From Bombus terrestris (lineage: Eukaryota > Arthropoda > Insecta > Hymenoptera > Apidae), in NCBI RefSeq assembly GCF_910591885.1, contig NW_025963606.1:186001-250000 (forward strand): a DNA stretch of 64,000 nucleotides. Direction: 5' to 3'. The notes beneath the pieces are model-generated. The model was given only the letters and a program-made list of their open reading frames with translations, did not search any database and had not been told where the DNA came from. Position 1 is the stretch's first letter. The number at the start of each line of letters is the position of its first letter. Of this stretch, positions 40,791 to 54,900 are shown piece after piece. Both the position numbers and the translations under genes were made by a program.

Positions 40791-43770
40791 AACGTGGGAC
40801 AACGTGGGAAACCATGGAACAACGTGGGACAACGTGGGACACCGTAGGACATCGTTGGACAACGTGGGACAACGTGGGACAACGTGGGACAACGTGGGAC
40901 AACGTGGGACAACGTGGGACAACGTGGGACACCGTTCGACATCGTTGGACAACGTGGGACAACGTGGGACAACGTGGGACAACGTGGGACAACGTGGGAC
41001 AACGTGGGACAACGTGGGACACCGTGGGACACCGTTGGACACCGTGGGACACCGTTGGACACCGTTGGACACCGTTGGACATCGTTGGACACCGTGGGAC
41101 AACGTGGGACAACGTGGGACAACGTGGGACAACGTGGGAAACCATGGAACAACGTGGGACAACGTGGGACACCGTTGGACATCGTTGGACATCGTTGGAC
41201 ACCGTGGGACAACGTGGGACAACGTGGGAAAACGTGGGACAACGTGGGACACCGTTGGACACCGTGGGACAACGTGGGACAACGTGGGACCACGTGGGAC
41301 AACGTGGGACAACGTGGGACAACGTGGGACAACGTGGGACAACGTGGGACAACGTGGGAAAACGTGGGACAACGTGGGACACCGTTGGACATCGTTGGAC
41401 ACCGTGGGACAACGTGGGACAACGTGGGACAACGTGGGAAACCATGGAACAACGTGGGACAACGTGGGACACCGTTGGACATCGTTGGACATCGTTGGAC
41501 ACCGTGGGACAACGTGGGACAACGTGGGAAAACGTGGGACAACGTGGGACACCGTTGGACATCGCTGGACACCGTTGGACATCGTTGGACACCGTGGGAC
41601 AACGTGGGACAACGTGGGACAACGTGGGACAACGCGGGACAACGTGGGACAACGTGGGACAACGTGGGACAACGTGGGACAACGTGGGACAACGTGGGAC
41701 AACGTGGGACAACGTGGGACATCGTGGGACAACGTGGGACAACGTGGGACAACGTGGGACAACGTGGGACAACGTGGGACACCGTTGGACACCGTTGGAC
41801 ACCGTTGGACACCGTTGGACATCGTTGGACACCGTGGGACAACGTGGGACAACGTGGGACAACGTGGGAAACCATGGAACAACGTGCGACAACGTGGGAC
41901 ACCGTTGGACATCGTTGGACATCGTTGGACACCGTGGGACAACGTGGGACAACGTGGGAAAACGTGGGACAACGTGGGACACCGTTGGACATCGCTGGAC
42001 ACCGTTGGACATCGTTGGACAACGTGGGACAACGTGGGACAACGTGGGACAACGTGGGACAACGTGGGACAACGTGGGACAACGTGGGACAACGTGGGAC
42101 AACGTGGGAAAACGTGGGACAACGTGGGACACCGTTGGACACCGTTGGACACCGTTGGACATCGTTGGACACCGTGGGACAACGTGGGACAACGTGGGAC
42201 AACGTGGGAAACCATGGAACAACGTGGGACAACGTGGGACACCGTTGGACAACGTGGGACAACGTGGGACAACGTGGGACAACGTGGGACAACGTGGGAC
42301 AACGTGGGACAACGTGGGACACCGTTCGACATCGTTGGACAACGTGGGACAACGTGGGACAACGTGGGACAACGTGGGACAACGTGGGACACCGTTGGAC
42401 ACCGTGGGACACCGTTGGACACCGTTGGACACCGTTGGACACCGTTGGACACCGTGGGACAACGTGGGACAACGTGGGACAACGTGGGACAACGTGGGAA
42501 ACCATGGAACAACGTGGGACAACGTGGGACACCGTTGGACATCGTTGGACATCGTTGGACACCGTGGGACAACGTGGGAAACCATGGAACAACGTGGGAC
42601 AACGTGGGACACCGTTGGACATCGTTGGACATCGTTGGACACCGTGGGACAACGTGGGACAACGTGGGAAAACGTGGGACAACGTGGGACACCGTTGGAC
42701 ACCGTGGGACAACGTGGGACAACGTGGGACCACGTGGGACAACGTGGGACAACGTGGGACAACGTGGGACAACGTGGGACAACGTGGGACAACGTGGGAC
42801 ACCGTTGGACACCGTTGGACACCGTTGGACACCGTTGGACATCGTTGGACACCGTGGGACAACGTGGGACAACGTGGGACAACGTGGGACAACGTGGGAC
42901 AACGTGGGACAACGTGGGACAACGTGGGACAACGTGGGACACCGTTGGACACCGTGGGACACCGTTGGACACCGTTGGACATCGTTGGACACCGTGGGAC
43001 AACGTGGGACAACGTGGGACAACGTGGGACACCGTTGGACACCGTTGGACACCGTTGGACACCGTTGGACATCGTTGGACACCGTGGGACAACGTGGGAC
43101 AACGTGGGACAACGTGGGAAACCATGGAACAACGTGGGACAACGTGGGACACCGTTGGACACCGTGGGACACCGTTGGACACCGTTGGACATCGTTGGAC
43201 ACCGTGGGACAACGTGGGACAACGTGGGACAACGTGGGACAACGTGGGACAACGTGGGACAACGTGGGACAACGTGGGACATCGTGGGACAACGTGGGAC
43301 AACGTGGGACAACGTGGGACACCGTTGGACACCGTTGGACACCGTTGGACACCGTTGGACATCGTTGGACACCGTGGGACAACGTGGGACAACGTGGGAC
43401 AACGTGGGAAACCATGGAACAACGTGGGACAACGTGGGACACCGTTGGACATCGTTGGACATCGTTGGACACCGTGGGACAACGTGGGACAACGTGGGAA
43501 AACGTGGGACAACGTGGGACACCGTTGGACATCGCTGGACACCGTTGGACATCGTTGGACACCGTGGGACAACGTGGGACAACGTGGGACAACGTGGGAC
43601 AACGTGGGACAACGTGGGACAACGTGGGACAACGTGGGACAACGTGGGACAACGTGGGACATCGTGGGACAACGTGGGACAACGTGGGACAACGTGGGAC
43701 AACGTGGGACATCGTTGGACACCGTTGGACACCGTGGGACAACGTGGGACAACGTGGGACAACGTGGGAC
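40791..43770. repeat. 2.98-kb HOR, second tandem copy
   Basis: This is the partner of 37801-40790. One unit has been lost between 41291 and 41631 (offset falls from 2,990 to 2,980 bp). The match ends near 43,770, where the first copy enters F-G and this copy keeps consensus units. Confidence 0.85.
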
Positions 43771-44730
43771 AACGTGGGACAACGTGGGACAACGTGGGAC
43801 AACGTGGGACAACGTGGGACAACGTGGGACAACGTGGGACAACGTGGGACAACGTGGGACAACGTGGGACATCGTGGGACAACGTGGGACAACGTGGGAC
43901 AACGTGGGCCAACGTGGGACAACGTGGCACACCGTTGGACATCGTTGGACACCGTGGGACGACGTGGGACAACGTGGGACAACGTGGGACACCGTTGGAC
44001 ACCGTTGGACACCGTTGGACACCGTTGGACATCGTTGGACACCGTGGGACAACGTGGGACAACGTGGGACAACGTGGGACAACGTGGGAAACCATGGAAC
44101 AACGTGGGACAACGTGGGACACCGTTGGACATCGTTGGACAACGTGGGACAACGTGGGACAACGTGGGACAACGTGGGACAACGTGGGACAACGTGGGAC
44201 ATCGTGGGACAACGTGGGACAACGTGGGACAACGTGGGACAACGTGGGACATCGTTGGACACCGTGGGACAACGTGGGACAACGTGGGACAACGTGGGAC
44301 AACGTGGGACAACGTGGGACATCGTGGGACAACGTGGGACAACGTGGGACAACGTGGGACAACGTGGGACACCGTTGGACATCGTTGGACAACGTGGGAC
44401 AACGTGGGACAACGTGGGACAACGTGGGACAACGTGGGACAACGTGGGACAACGTGGGACAACGTGGGACACCGTTGGACACCGTGGGACACCGTTGGAC
44501 ACCGTTGGACATCGTTGGACACCGTGGGACAACGCGGGACAACGTGGGACAACGTGGGACAACGTGGGACAACGTGGGACAACGTGGGACAACGTGGGAC
44601 AACGTGGGACAACGTGGGACAACGTGGGACACCGTTGGACAACGTGGGACACCGTTGGACATCGTTGGACACCGTGGGACACCGTTGGACACCGTTGGAC
44701 ACCGTTGGACACCGTTGGACATCGTTGGAC
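43371..44730. repeat. J...L module, copy 4 of 4
   Basis: G 43411, J 43901 and L 44531 lie about 24,120-24,150 bp from copy 1, so this copy is three units longer between J and L. Private units are aacgtggcac at 43921 and gacgtgggac at 43961. Confidence 0.75.
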
Positions 44731-45240
44731 AACGTGGGACAACGTGGGACAACGTGGGACAACGTGGGAAACCATGGAACAACGTGGGACAACGTGGGAC
44801 ACCGTTGGACATCGTTGGACATCGTTGGACACCGTGGGACAACGTGGGACAACGTGGGACAACGTGGGACAACGTCGGACAACGTGGGACACCGTGGGAC
44901 ACCGTTGGACACCGTTGGACATCGTTGGACACCGTGGGACAACGTGGGACAACGTGGGACAACGTGGGACAACGTGGGACATCGTGGGACAACGTGGGAC
45001 AACGTGGGACAACGAGGGACACCGTGGGACAACGTGGGACAACGTGGGACAACGTGGGACAACGTGGGACATCGTGGGACAACGTGGGACAACGTGGGAC
45101 AACGTGGGACAACGTGGGACAACGTGGGACACCGTTGGACACCGTGGGACACCGTTGGACACCGTTGGACATCGTTGGACACCGTGGGACAACGTGGGAC
45201 AACGTGGGACAACGTGGGACAACGTGGGACATCGTGGGAC

Positions 45241-45520
45241 AACGTGGGACAACGTGGGACAACGTGGGACAACGTGGGACAACGTGGGACAACGTGGGAC
45301 AACGTGGGACAACGTGGGACAACGTGGGACAACGTGGGACAACGTGGGACAACGTGGGACAACGTGGGACAACGTGGGACAACGTGGGACAACGTGGGAC
45401 AACGTGGGACAACGTGGGACAACGTGGGACAACGTGGGACAACGTGGGACAACGTGGGACAACGTGGGACAACGTGGGACAACGTGGGACAACGTGGGAC
45501 AACGTGGGACAACGTGGGAC
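45241..45520. repeat. Longest pure consensus run found (28 units)
   Basis: Twenty-eight consecutive exact consensus units lie between E at 45231 and E at 45521. The matching place in the related module (36441-36670) has 23 units, which suggests recent expansion or contraction of pure runs. Confidence 0.9.
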
Positions 45521-48500
45521 ATCGTGGGACAACGTGGGACAACGTGGGACACCGTTGGACATCGTTGGACACCGTGGGACACCGTTGGACACCGTTGGAC
45601 ACCGTTGGACACCGTTGGATATCGTTGGACACCGTGGGACAACGTGGGACAACGTGGGACAACGTGGGAAACCATGGAACAACGTGGGACAACGTGGGAC
45701 ACCGTTGGACATCGTTGGACATCGTTGGACACCGTGGGACAACGTGGGACAACGTGGGACAACGTGGGACAACGTCGGACAACGTGGGACACCGTGGGAC
45801 ACCGTTGGACACCGTTGGACATCGTTGGACACCGTGGGACAACGTGGGACAACGTGGGACAACGTGGGACAACGTGGGACAACGTGGGACAACGTGGGAC
45901 ACCGTTGGACACCGTGGGACACCGTTGGACACCGTTGGACATCGTTGGACACCGTGGGACAACGTGGGACAACGTGGGACAACGTGGGACAACGTGGGAC
46001 AACGTGGGACACCGTTGGACACCGTGGGACACCGTTGGACACCGTTGGACATCGTTGGACACCGTGGGACAACGTGGGACAACGTGGGACAACGTGGGAC
46101 AACGTGGGACAACGTGGGACAACGTGGGACAACGTGGGACAACGTGGGACAACGTGGGACAACGTGGGACAACGTGGGACAACGTGGGACACCGTGGGAC
46201 AACGTGGGACAACGTGGGACAACGTGGGACAACGTGGGACACCGTGGGACACCGTTGGACATCGTTGGACACCGTGGGACAACGTGGGACACCGTTGGAC
46301 AACGTGGGACACCGTTGGACATCGTTGGACACCGTGGGACAACGTGGGACACCGTTGGACATCGTTGGACACCGTGGGACAACGTGGGACAACGTGGGAC
46401 AACTTGGGACACCGTTGGACACCGTTGGACACCGTTGGACACCGTTGGACAACGTGGGACAACGTGGGACACCGTTGGACACCGTTGGACACCGTTGGAC
46501 ATCGTTGGACACCGTGGGACAACGTGGGACAACGTGGGACAACGTGGGAAACCATGGAACAACGTGGGACAACGTGGGACACCGTTGGACATCGTTGGAC
46601 AACGTGGGACAACGTGGGACAACGTGGGACAACGTGGGACAACGTGGGACAACGTGGGACAACGTGGGACACCGTTCGACATCGTTGGACAACGTGGGAC
46701 AACGTGGGACAACGTGGGACAACGTGGGACAACGTGGGACAACGTGGGAGAACGTGGGACAACGTGGGAAACCATGGAACAACGTGGGACAACGTGGGAC
46801 ACCGTTGGACATCGTTGGACATCGTTGGACACCGTGGGACAACGTGGGACAACGTGGGAAAACGTGGGACAACGTGGGACACCGTTGGACATCGCTGGAC
46901 ACCGTTGGACATCGTTGGACACCGTGGGACAACGTGGGACAACGTGGGACAACGTGGGACAACGCGGGACAACGTGGGACAACGTGGGACAACGTGGGAC
47001 AACGTGGGAAAACGTGGGACAACGTGGGACACCGTTGGACACCGTTGGACACCGTTGGACATCGTTGGACACCGTGGGACAACGTGGGACAACGTGGGAC
47101 AACGTGGGAAACCATGGAACAACGTGGGACAACGTGGGACACCGTTGGACAACGTGGGACAACGTGGGACAACGTGGGACAACGTGGGACAACGTGGGAC
47201 AACGTGGGACAACGTGGGACACCGTTCGACATCGTTGGACAACGTGGGACAACGTGGGACAACGTGGGACAACGTGGGACAACGTGGGACAACGTGGGAC
47301 AACGTGGGACAACGTGGGACACCGTTGGACACCGTGGGACACCGTTGGACACCGTTGGACACCGTTGGACATCGTTGGACACCGTGGGACAACGTGGGAC
47401 AACGTGGGACAACGTGGGACAACGTGGGAAACCATGGAACAACGTGGGACAACGTGGGACACCGTTGGACATCGTTGGACATCGTTGGACACCGTGGGAC
47501 AACGTGGGACAACGTGGGAAAACGTGGGACAACGTGGGACACCGTTGGACACCGTGGGACAACGTGGGACAACGTGGGACCACGTGGGACAACGTGGGAC
47601 AACGTGGGACAACGTGGGACAACGTGGGACAACGTGGGACAACGTGGGACACCGTTGGACACCGTTGGACACCGTTGGACACCGTTGGACATCGTTGGAC
47701 ACCGTGGGACAACGTGGGACAACGTGGGACAACGTGGGAAACCATGGAACAACGTGGGACAACGTGGGACACCGTTGGACATCGTTGGACATCGTGGGAC
47801 ACCGTGGGACAACGTGGGACAACGTGGGAAAACGTGGGACAACGTGGGACACCGTTGGACATCGCTGGACACCGTTGGACATCGTTGGACACCGTGGGAC
47901 AACGTGGGACAACGTGGGACAACGTGGGACAACGCGGGACAACGTGGGACAACGTGGGACAACGTGGGACAACGTGGGACAACGTGGGACAACGTGGGAC
48001 AACGTGGGACAACGTGGGACATCGTGGGACAACGTGGGACAACGTGGGACAACGTGGGACAACGTGGGACAACGTGGGACAACGTGGGACAACGTGGGAC
48101 AACGTGGGACAACGTGGGACAACGTGGGACAACGTGGGACAACGTGGGACAACGTGGGACAACGTGGGACAACGTGGGACAACGTGGGACAACGTGGGAC
48201 AACGTGGGACACCGTTGGACACCGTTGGACACCGTTGGACACCGTTGGACATCGTTGGACACCGTGGGACAACGTGGGACAACGTGGGACAACGTGGGAA
48301 ACCATGGAACAACGTGGGACAACGTGGGACATCGTGGGACAACGTGGGACAACGTGGGACAACGTGGGAAACCATGGAACAACGTGGGACAACGTGGGAC
48401 ACCGTTGGACATCGTTGGACATCGTTGGACACCGTGGGACAACGTGGGACAACGTGGGAAAACGTGGGACAACGTGGGACACCGTTGGACATCGCTGGAC

Positions 48501-48900
48501 ACCGTTGGACATCGCTGGACACCGTGGGACATCGTTGGACACCGTGGGACAACGTGGGACAACGTGGGACCACGTGGGACAACGTGGGACAACGTGGGAC
48601 AACGTGGGACAACGTGGGACATCGTGGGACAACGTGGGACAACGTGGGACAACGTGGGACAACGTGGGACAACGTGGGAAACCATGGCACAACGTGGGAC
48701 AACGTGGGACACCGTTGGACAACGTGGGACAACGTGGGACAACGTGGGACAACGTGGGACAACGTGGGACAACGTGGGACACCGTTGGACATCGTTGGAC
48801 ACCGTGGGACAACGTGGGACAACGTGGGACAACGTGGGACAACGTGGGACAGCGTGGGACACCGTTGGACATCGTTGGACACCGTGGGACAACGTGGGAC

Positions 48901-51900
48901 AACGTGGGCCAACCTGGGACACCGTTGGACACCGTTGGACACCGTTGGACACCGTTGGACATCGTTGGACACCGTGGGACAACGTGGGACAACGTGGGAC
49001 AACGTGGGAAACCATGGAACAACGTGGGACAACGTGGGACACCGTTGGACATCGTTGGACAACGTGGGACAACGTGGGACAACGTGGGACAACGTGGGAC
49101 AACGTGGGACAACGTGGGACATCGTGGGACAACGTGGGACAACGTGGGACCACGTGGGACAACGTTGGACACCGTTGGACACCGTTGGACACCGTTGGAC
49201 ATCGTTGGACAACGTGGGACAACGTGGGACAACGTGGGACAACGTGGGACAACGTGGGACATCGTGGGACAACGTGGGACACCGTTGGACATCGTTGGAC
49301 ACCGTGGGACAACGTGGGACAACGTGGGACAACGTGGGACAACGTGGGACAGCGTGGGACACCGTTGGACATCGTTGGACACCGTGGGACAACGTGGGAC
49401 AACGTGGGCCAACCTGGGACACCGTTGGACACCGTTGGACACCGTTGGACACCGTTGGACATCGTTGGACACCGTGGGACAACGTGGGACAACGTGGGAC
49501 AACGTGGGAAACCATGGAACAACGTGGGACAACGTGGGACACCGTTGGACATCGTTGGACAACGTGGGACAACGTGGGACAACGTGGGACAACGTGGGAC
49601 AACGTGGGACAACGTGGGACATCGTGGGACAACGTGGGACAACGTGGGACCACGTGGGACAACGTTGGACACCGTTGGACACCGTTGGACACCGTTGGAC
49701 ATCGTTGGACAACGTGGGACAACGTGGGACAACGTGGGACAACGTGGGACAACGTGGGACATCGTGGGACAACGTGGGACAACGTGGGACAACGTGGGAC
49801 AACGTGGGACATCGTTGGACACCGTGGGACAACGTGGGACACCGTTGGACATCGCTGGACACCGTTGGACATCGTTGGACACCGTGGGACAACGTGGGAC
49901 AACGTGGGACAACGTGGGACAACGTGGGACAACGTGGGACAACGTGGGACAACGTGGGACAACGTGGGACAACGTGGGACAACGTGGGACAACGTGGGAC
50001 AACGTGGGACAACGTGGGACAACGTGGGACATCGTGGGACAACGTGGGACAACGTGGGACAACGTGGGACAACGTGGGACAACGTGGGACAACGTGGGAC
50101 ATCGTTGGACACCGTTGGACACCGTGGGACAACGTGGGACAACGTGGGACAACGTGGGACAACGTGGGACAACGTGGGACAACGTGGGACAACGTGGGAC
50201 AACGTGGGACAACGTGGGACAACGTGGGACAACGTGGGACAACGTGGGACACCGTTGGACATCGTTGGACACCGTGGGACAACGTGGGACAACGTGGGAC
50301 AACGTGGGACAACGTGGGACAACGTGGGACACCGTTGGACATCGTTGGACACCGTGGGACAACGTGGGACAACGTGGGCCAACCTGGGACACCGTTGGAC
50401 ACCGTTGGACACCGTTGGACACCGTTGGACATCGTTGGACACCGTGGGACAACGTGGGACAACGTGGGACAACGTGGGAAACCATGGAACAACGTGGGAC
50501 AACGTGGGACACCGTTGGACATCGTTGGACAACGTGGGACAACGTGGGACAACGTGGGACAACGTGGGACAACGTGGGACAACGTGGGACACCGTTGGAC
50601 ACCGTGGGACACCGTTGGACACCGTTGGACATCGTTGGACACCGTGGGACAACGTGGGACAACGTGCGACAGCGTGGGACAACGTGGGACAACGTGGGAC
50701 AACGTGGGACAACGTGGGACAACGTGGGACAACGTGGGACAACGTGGGACAACGTGGGAAACCATGGAACAACGTGGGACAACGTGGGACACCGTTGGAC
50801 ATCGTTGGACATCGTTGGACACCGTGGGACAACGTGGGACAACGTGGGAAAACGTGGGACAACGTGGGACACCGTTGGACATCGCTGGACACCGTTGGAC
50901 ATCGTTGGACACCGTGGGACAACGTGGGACAACGTGGGACAACGTGGGACAACGTGGGACAACGTGGGACAACGTGGGACAACGTGGGACAACGTGGGAC
51001 AACGTGGGACATCGTGGGACAACGTGGGACAACGTGGGACAACGTGGGACAACGTGGGACATCGTTGGACACCGTTGGACACCGTGGGACAACGTGGGAC
51101 AACGTGGGACAACGTGGGACAACGTGGGACAACGTGGGACAACGTGGGACAACTTGGGACAACGTGGGACAACGTGGGACAACGTGGGACAACGTGGGAC
51201 AACGTGGGACAACGTGGGACAACGTGGGACATCGTGGGACAACGTGGGACAACGTGGGACAACGTGGGCCAACGTGGGACAACGTGGGACAACGTGGGAC
51301 AACGTGGGACAACGTGGGACATCGTGGGACAACGTGGGACAACGTGGGACAACGTGGGACAACGTGGGACAACGTGGGAAACCATGGAACAACGTGGGAC
51401 AACGTGGGACACCGTTGGACAACGTGGGACAACGTGGGACAACGTGGGACAACGTGGGACAACGTGGGACAACGTGGGACACCGGTGGACATCGTTGGAC
51501 ACCGTGGGACAACGTGGGACAACGTGGGACAACGTGGGACAACGTGGGACAGCGTGGGACACCGTTGGACATCGTTGGACACCGTGGGACAACGTGGGAC
51601 AACGTGGGCCAACCTGGGACACCGTTGGACACCGTTGGACACCGTTGGACACCGTTGGACATCGTTGGACACCGTGGGACAACGTGGGACAACGTGGGAC
51701 AACGTGGGAAACCATGGAACAACGTGGGACAACGTGGGACACCGTTGGACATCGTTGGACAACGTGGGACAACGTGGGACAACGTGGGACAACGTGGGAC
51801 AACGTGGGACAACGTGGGACATCGTGGGACAACGTGGGACAACGTGGGACCACGTGGGACACCGTTGGACACCGTTGGACACCGTTGGACACCGTTGGAC

Positions 51901-54900
51901 ATCGTTGGACAACGTGGGACAACGTGGGACAACGTGGGACAACGTGGGACAACGTGGGACATCGTGGGACAACGTGGGACAACGTGGGACAACGTGGGAC
52001 AACGTGGGACATCGTTGGACACCGTGGGACAACGTGGGACACCGTTGGACATCGCTGGACACCGTTGGACATCGTTGGACACCGTGGGACAACGTGGGAC
52101 AACGTGGGACAACGTGGGACAACGTGGGACAACGTGGGACAACGTGGGACAACGTGGGACAACGTGGGACAACGTGGGACAACGTGGGACAACGTGGGAC
52201 AACGTGGGACAACGTGGGACAACGTGGGACAACGTGGGACATCGTGGGACAACGTGGGACAACGTGGGACAACGTGGGACAACGTGGGACAACGTGGGAC
52301 AACGTGGGACATCGTTGGACACCGTTGGACACCGTGGGACAACGTGGGACAACGTGGGACAACGTGGGACAACGTGGGAAAACGTGGGACAACGTGGGAC
52401 ACCGTTGGACATCGCTGGACACCGTTGGACATCGTTGGACACCGTGGGACAACGTGGGACAACGTGGGACAACGTGGGACAACGTGGGACAACGTGGGAC
52501 AACGTGGGACAACGTGGGACAACGTGGGAAAACGTGGGACAACGTGGGACACCGTTGGACATCGCTGGACACCGTTGGACATCGTTGGACACCGTGGGAC
52601 AACGTGGGACAACGTGGGACAACGTGGGACAACGTGGGACAACGTGGGACAACGTGGGACAACGTGGGACAACGTGGGACACCGTTGGACATCGTTGGAC
52701 ACCGTGGGACAACGTGGGACAACGTGGGCCAACCTGGGACACCGTTGGACACCGTTGGACACCGTTGGACACCGTTGGACATCGTTGGACACCGTGGGAC
52801 AACGTGGGACAACGTGGGACAACGTGGGAAACCATGGAACAACGTGGGACAACGTGGGACACCGTTGGACATCGTTGGACAACGTGGGACAACGTGGGAC
52901 AACGTGGGACAACGTGGGACAACGTGGGACAACGTGGGACATCGTGGGACAACGTGGGACAACGTGGGACCACGTGGGACAACGTTGGACACCGTTGGAC
53001 ACCGTTGGACACCGTTGGACACCGTTGGACACCGTTGGACATCGTTGGACAACGTGGGACAACGTGGGACAACGTGGGACAACGTGGGACAACGTGGGAC
53101 ATCGTGGGACAACGTGGGACAACGTGGGACAACGTGGGACAACGTGGGACAACGTGGGACAACGTGGGACAACGTGGGACAACGTGGGACAACGTGGGAC
53201 AACGTGGGACAACGTGGGACAACGTGGGACATCGTGGGACAACGTGGGACAACGTGGGACAACGTGGGACAACGTGGGACAACGTGGGACAACGTGGGAC
53301 ATCGTTGGACACCGTTGGACACCGTGGGACAACGTGGGACAACGTGGGACAACGTGGGACAACGTGGGACAACGTGGGACAACGTGGGACAACGTGGGAC
53401 AACGTGGGACAACGTGGGACAACGTGGGACAACGTGGGACAACGTGGGACACCGTTGGACATCGTTGGACACCGTGGGACAACGTGGGACAACGTGGGAC
53501 AACGTGGGACAACGTGGGACAACGTGGGACACCGTTGGACATCGTTGGACACCGTGGGACAACGTGGGACAACGTGGGCCAACCTGGGACACCGTTGGAC
53601 ACCGTTGGACACCGTTGGACACCGTTGGACATCGTTGGACACCGTGGGACAACGTGGGACAACGTGGGACAACGTGGGAAACCATGGAACAACGTGGGAC
53701 AACGTGGGACACCGTTGGACATCGTTGGACAACGTGGGACAACGTGGGACAACGTGGGACAACGTGGGACAACGTGGGACAACGTGGGACACCGTTGGAC
53801 ACCGTGGGACACCGTTGGACACCGTTGGACATCGTTGGACACCGTGGGACAACGTGGGACAACGTGCGACAGCGTGGGACAACGTGGGACAACGTGGGAC
53901 AACATGGGACAACGTGGGACAACGTGGGACAACGTGGGACAACGTGGGACAACGTGGGAAACCATGGAACAACGTGGGACAACGTGGGACACCGTTGGAC
54001 ATCGTTGGACATCGTTGGACACCGTGGGACAACGTGGGACAACGTGGGAAAACGTGGGACAACGTGGGACACCGTTGGACATCGCTGGACACCGTTGGAC
54101 ATCGTTGGACACCGTGGGACAACGTGGGACAACGTGGGACAACGTGGGACAACGTGGGACAACGTGGGACAACGTGGGACAACGTGGGACAACGTGGGAC
54201 AACGTGGGACATCGTGGGACAACGTGGGACAACGTGGGACAACGTGGGACAACGTGGGACATCGTTGGACACCGTTGGACACCGTGGGACAACGTGGGAC
54301 AACGTGGGACAACGTGGGACAACGTGGGACAACGTGGGACAACGTGGGACAACGTGGGACAACGTGGGACAACGTGGGACAACGTGGGACAACGTGGGAC
54401 AACGTGGGACATCGTGGGACAACGTGGGACAACGTGGGACAACGTGGGACAACGTGGGACAACGTGGGAAACCATGGAACAACGTGGGACAACGTGGGAC
54501 ACCGTTGGACAACGTGGGACAACGTGGGACAACGTGGGACAACGTGGGACAACGTGGGACAACGTGGGACACCGTTGGACAACGTGGGACAACGTGGGAC
54601 AACGTGGGACAACGTGGGACAACGTGGGACAACGTGGGACACCGTGGGACACCGGTGGACATCGTTGGACACCGTGGGACAACGTGGGACAACGTGGGAC
54701 AACGTGGGACAACGTGGGACAACGTGGGACAACGTGGGACAACGTGGGACAACGTGGGACACCGTTGGACATCGTTGGACACCGTGGGACAACGTGGGAC
54801 AACGTGGGCCAACCTGGGACACCGTTGGACACCGTTGGACACCGTTGGACACCGTTGGACATCGTTGGACACCGTGGGACAACGTGGGACAACGTGGGAC

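Larger units (their letters stand above)
34521..48900. repeat. HOR domain 3 (J...L modules, accgttcgac-rich)
   Basis: This domain returns to the original register after the break. Its first 1.4 kb continues the module seen at 30.2-31.6 kb. The diagnostic unit accgttcgac occurs at 37941, 39341, 40931, 42321, 46671 and 47221; outside this domain I found it only at 22711. The domain holds a clean 2.98-kb tandem duplication. Its last 1.4 kb (from about 47.5 kb) resembles 23.0-24.9 kb, with I 23061/47581, L 23411/47931, I 24511/48571 and J 24841/48901. Confidence 0.65.
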
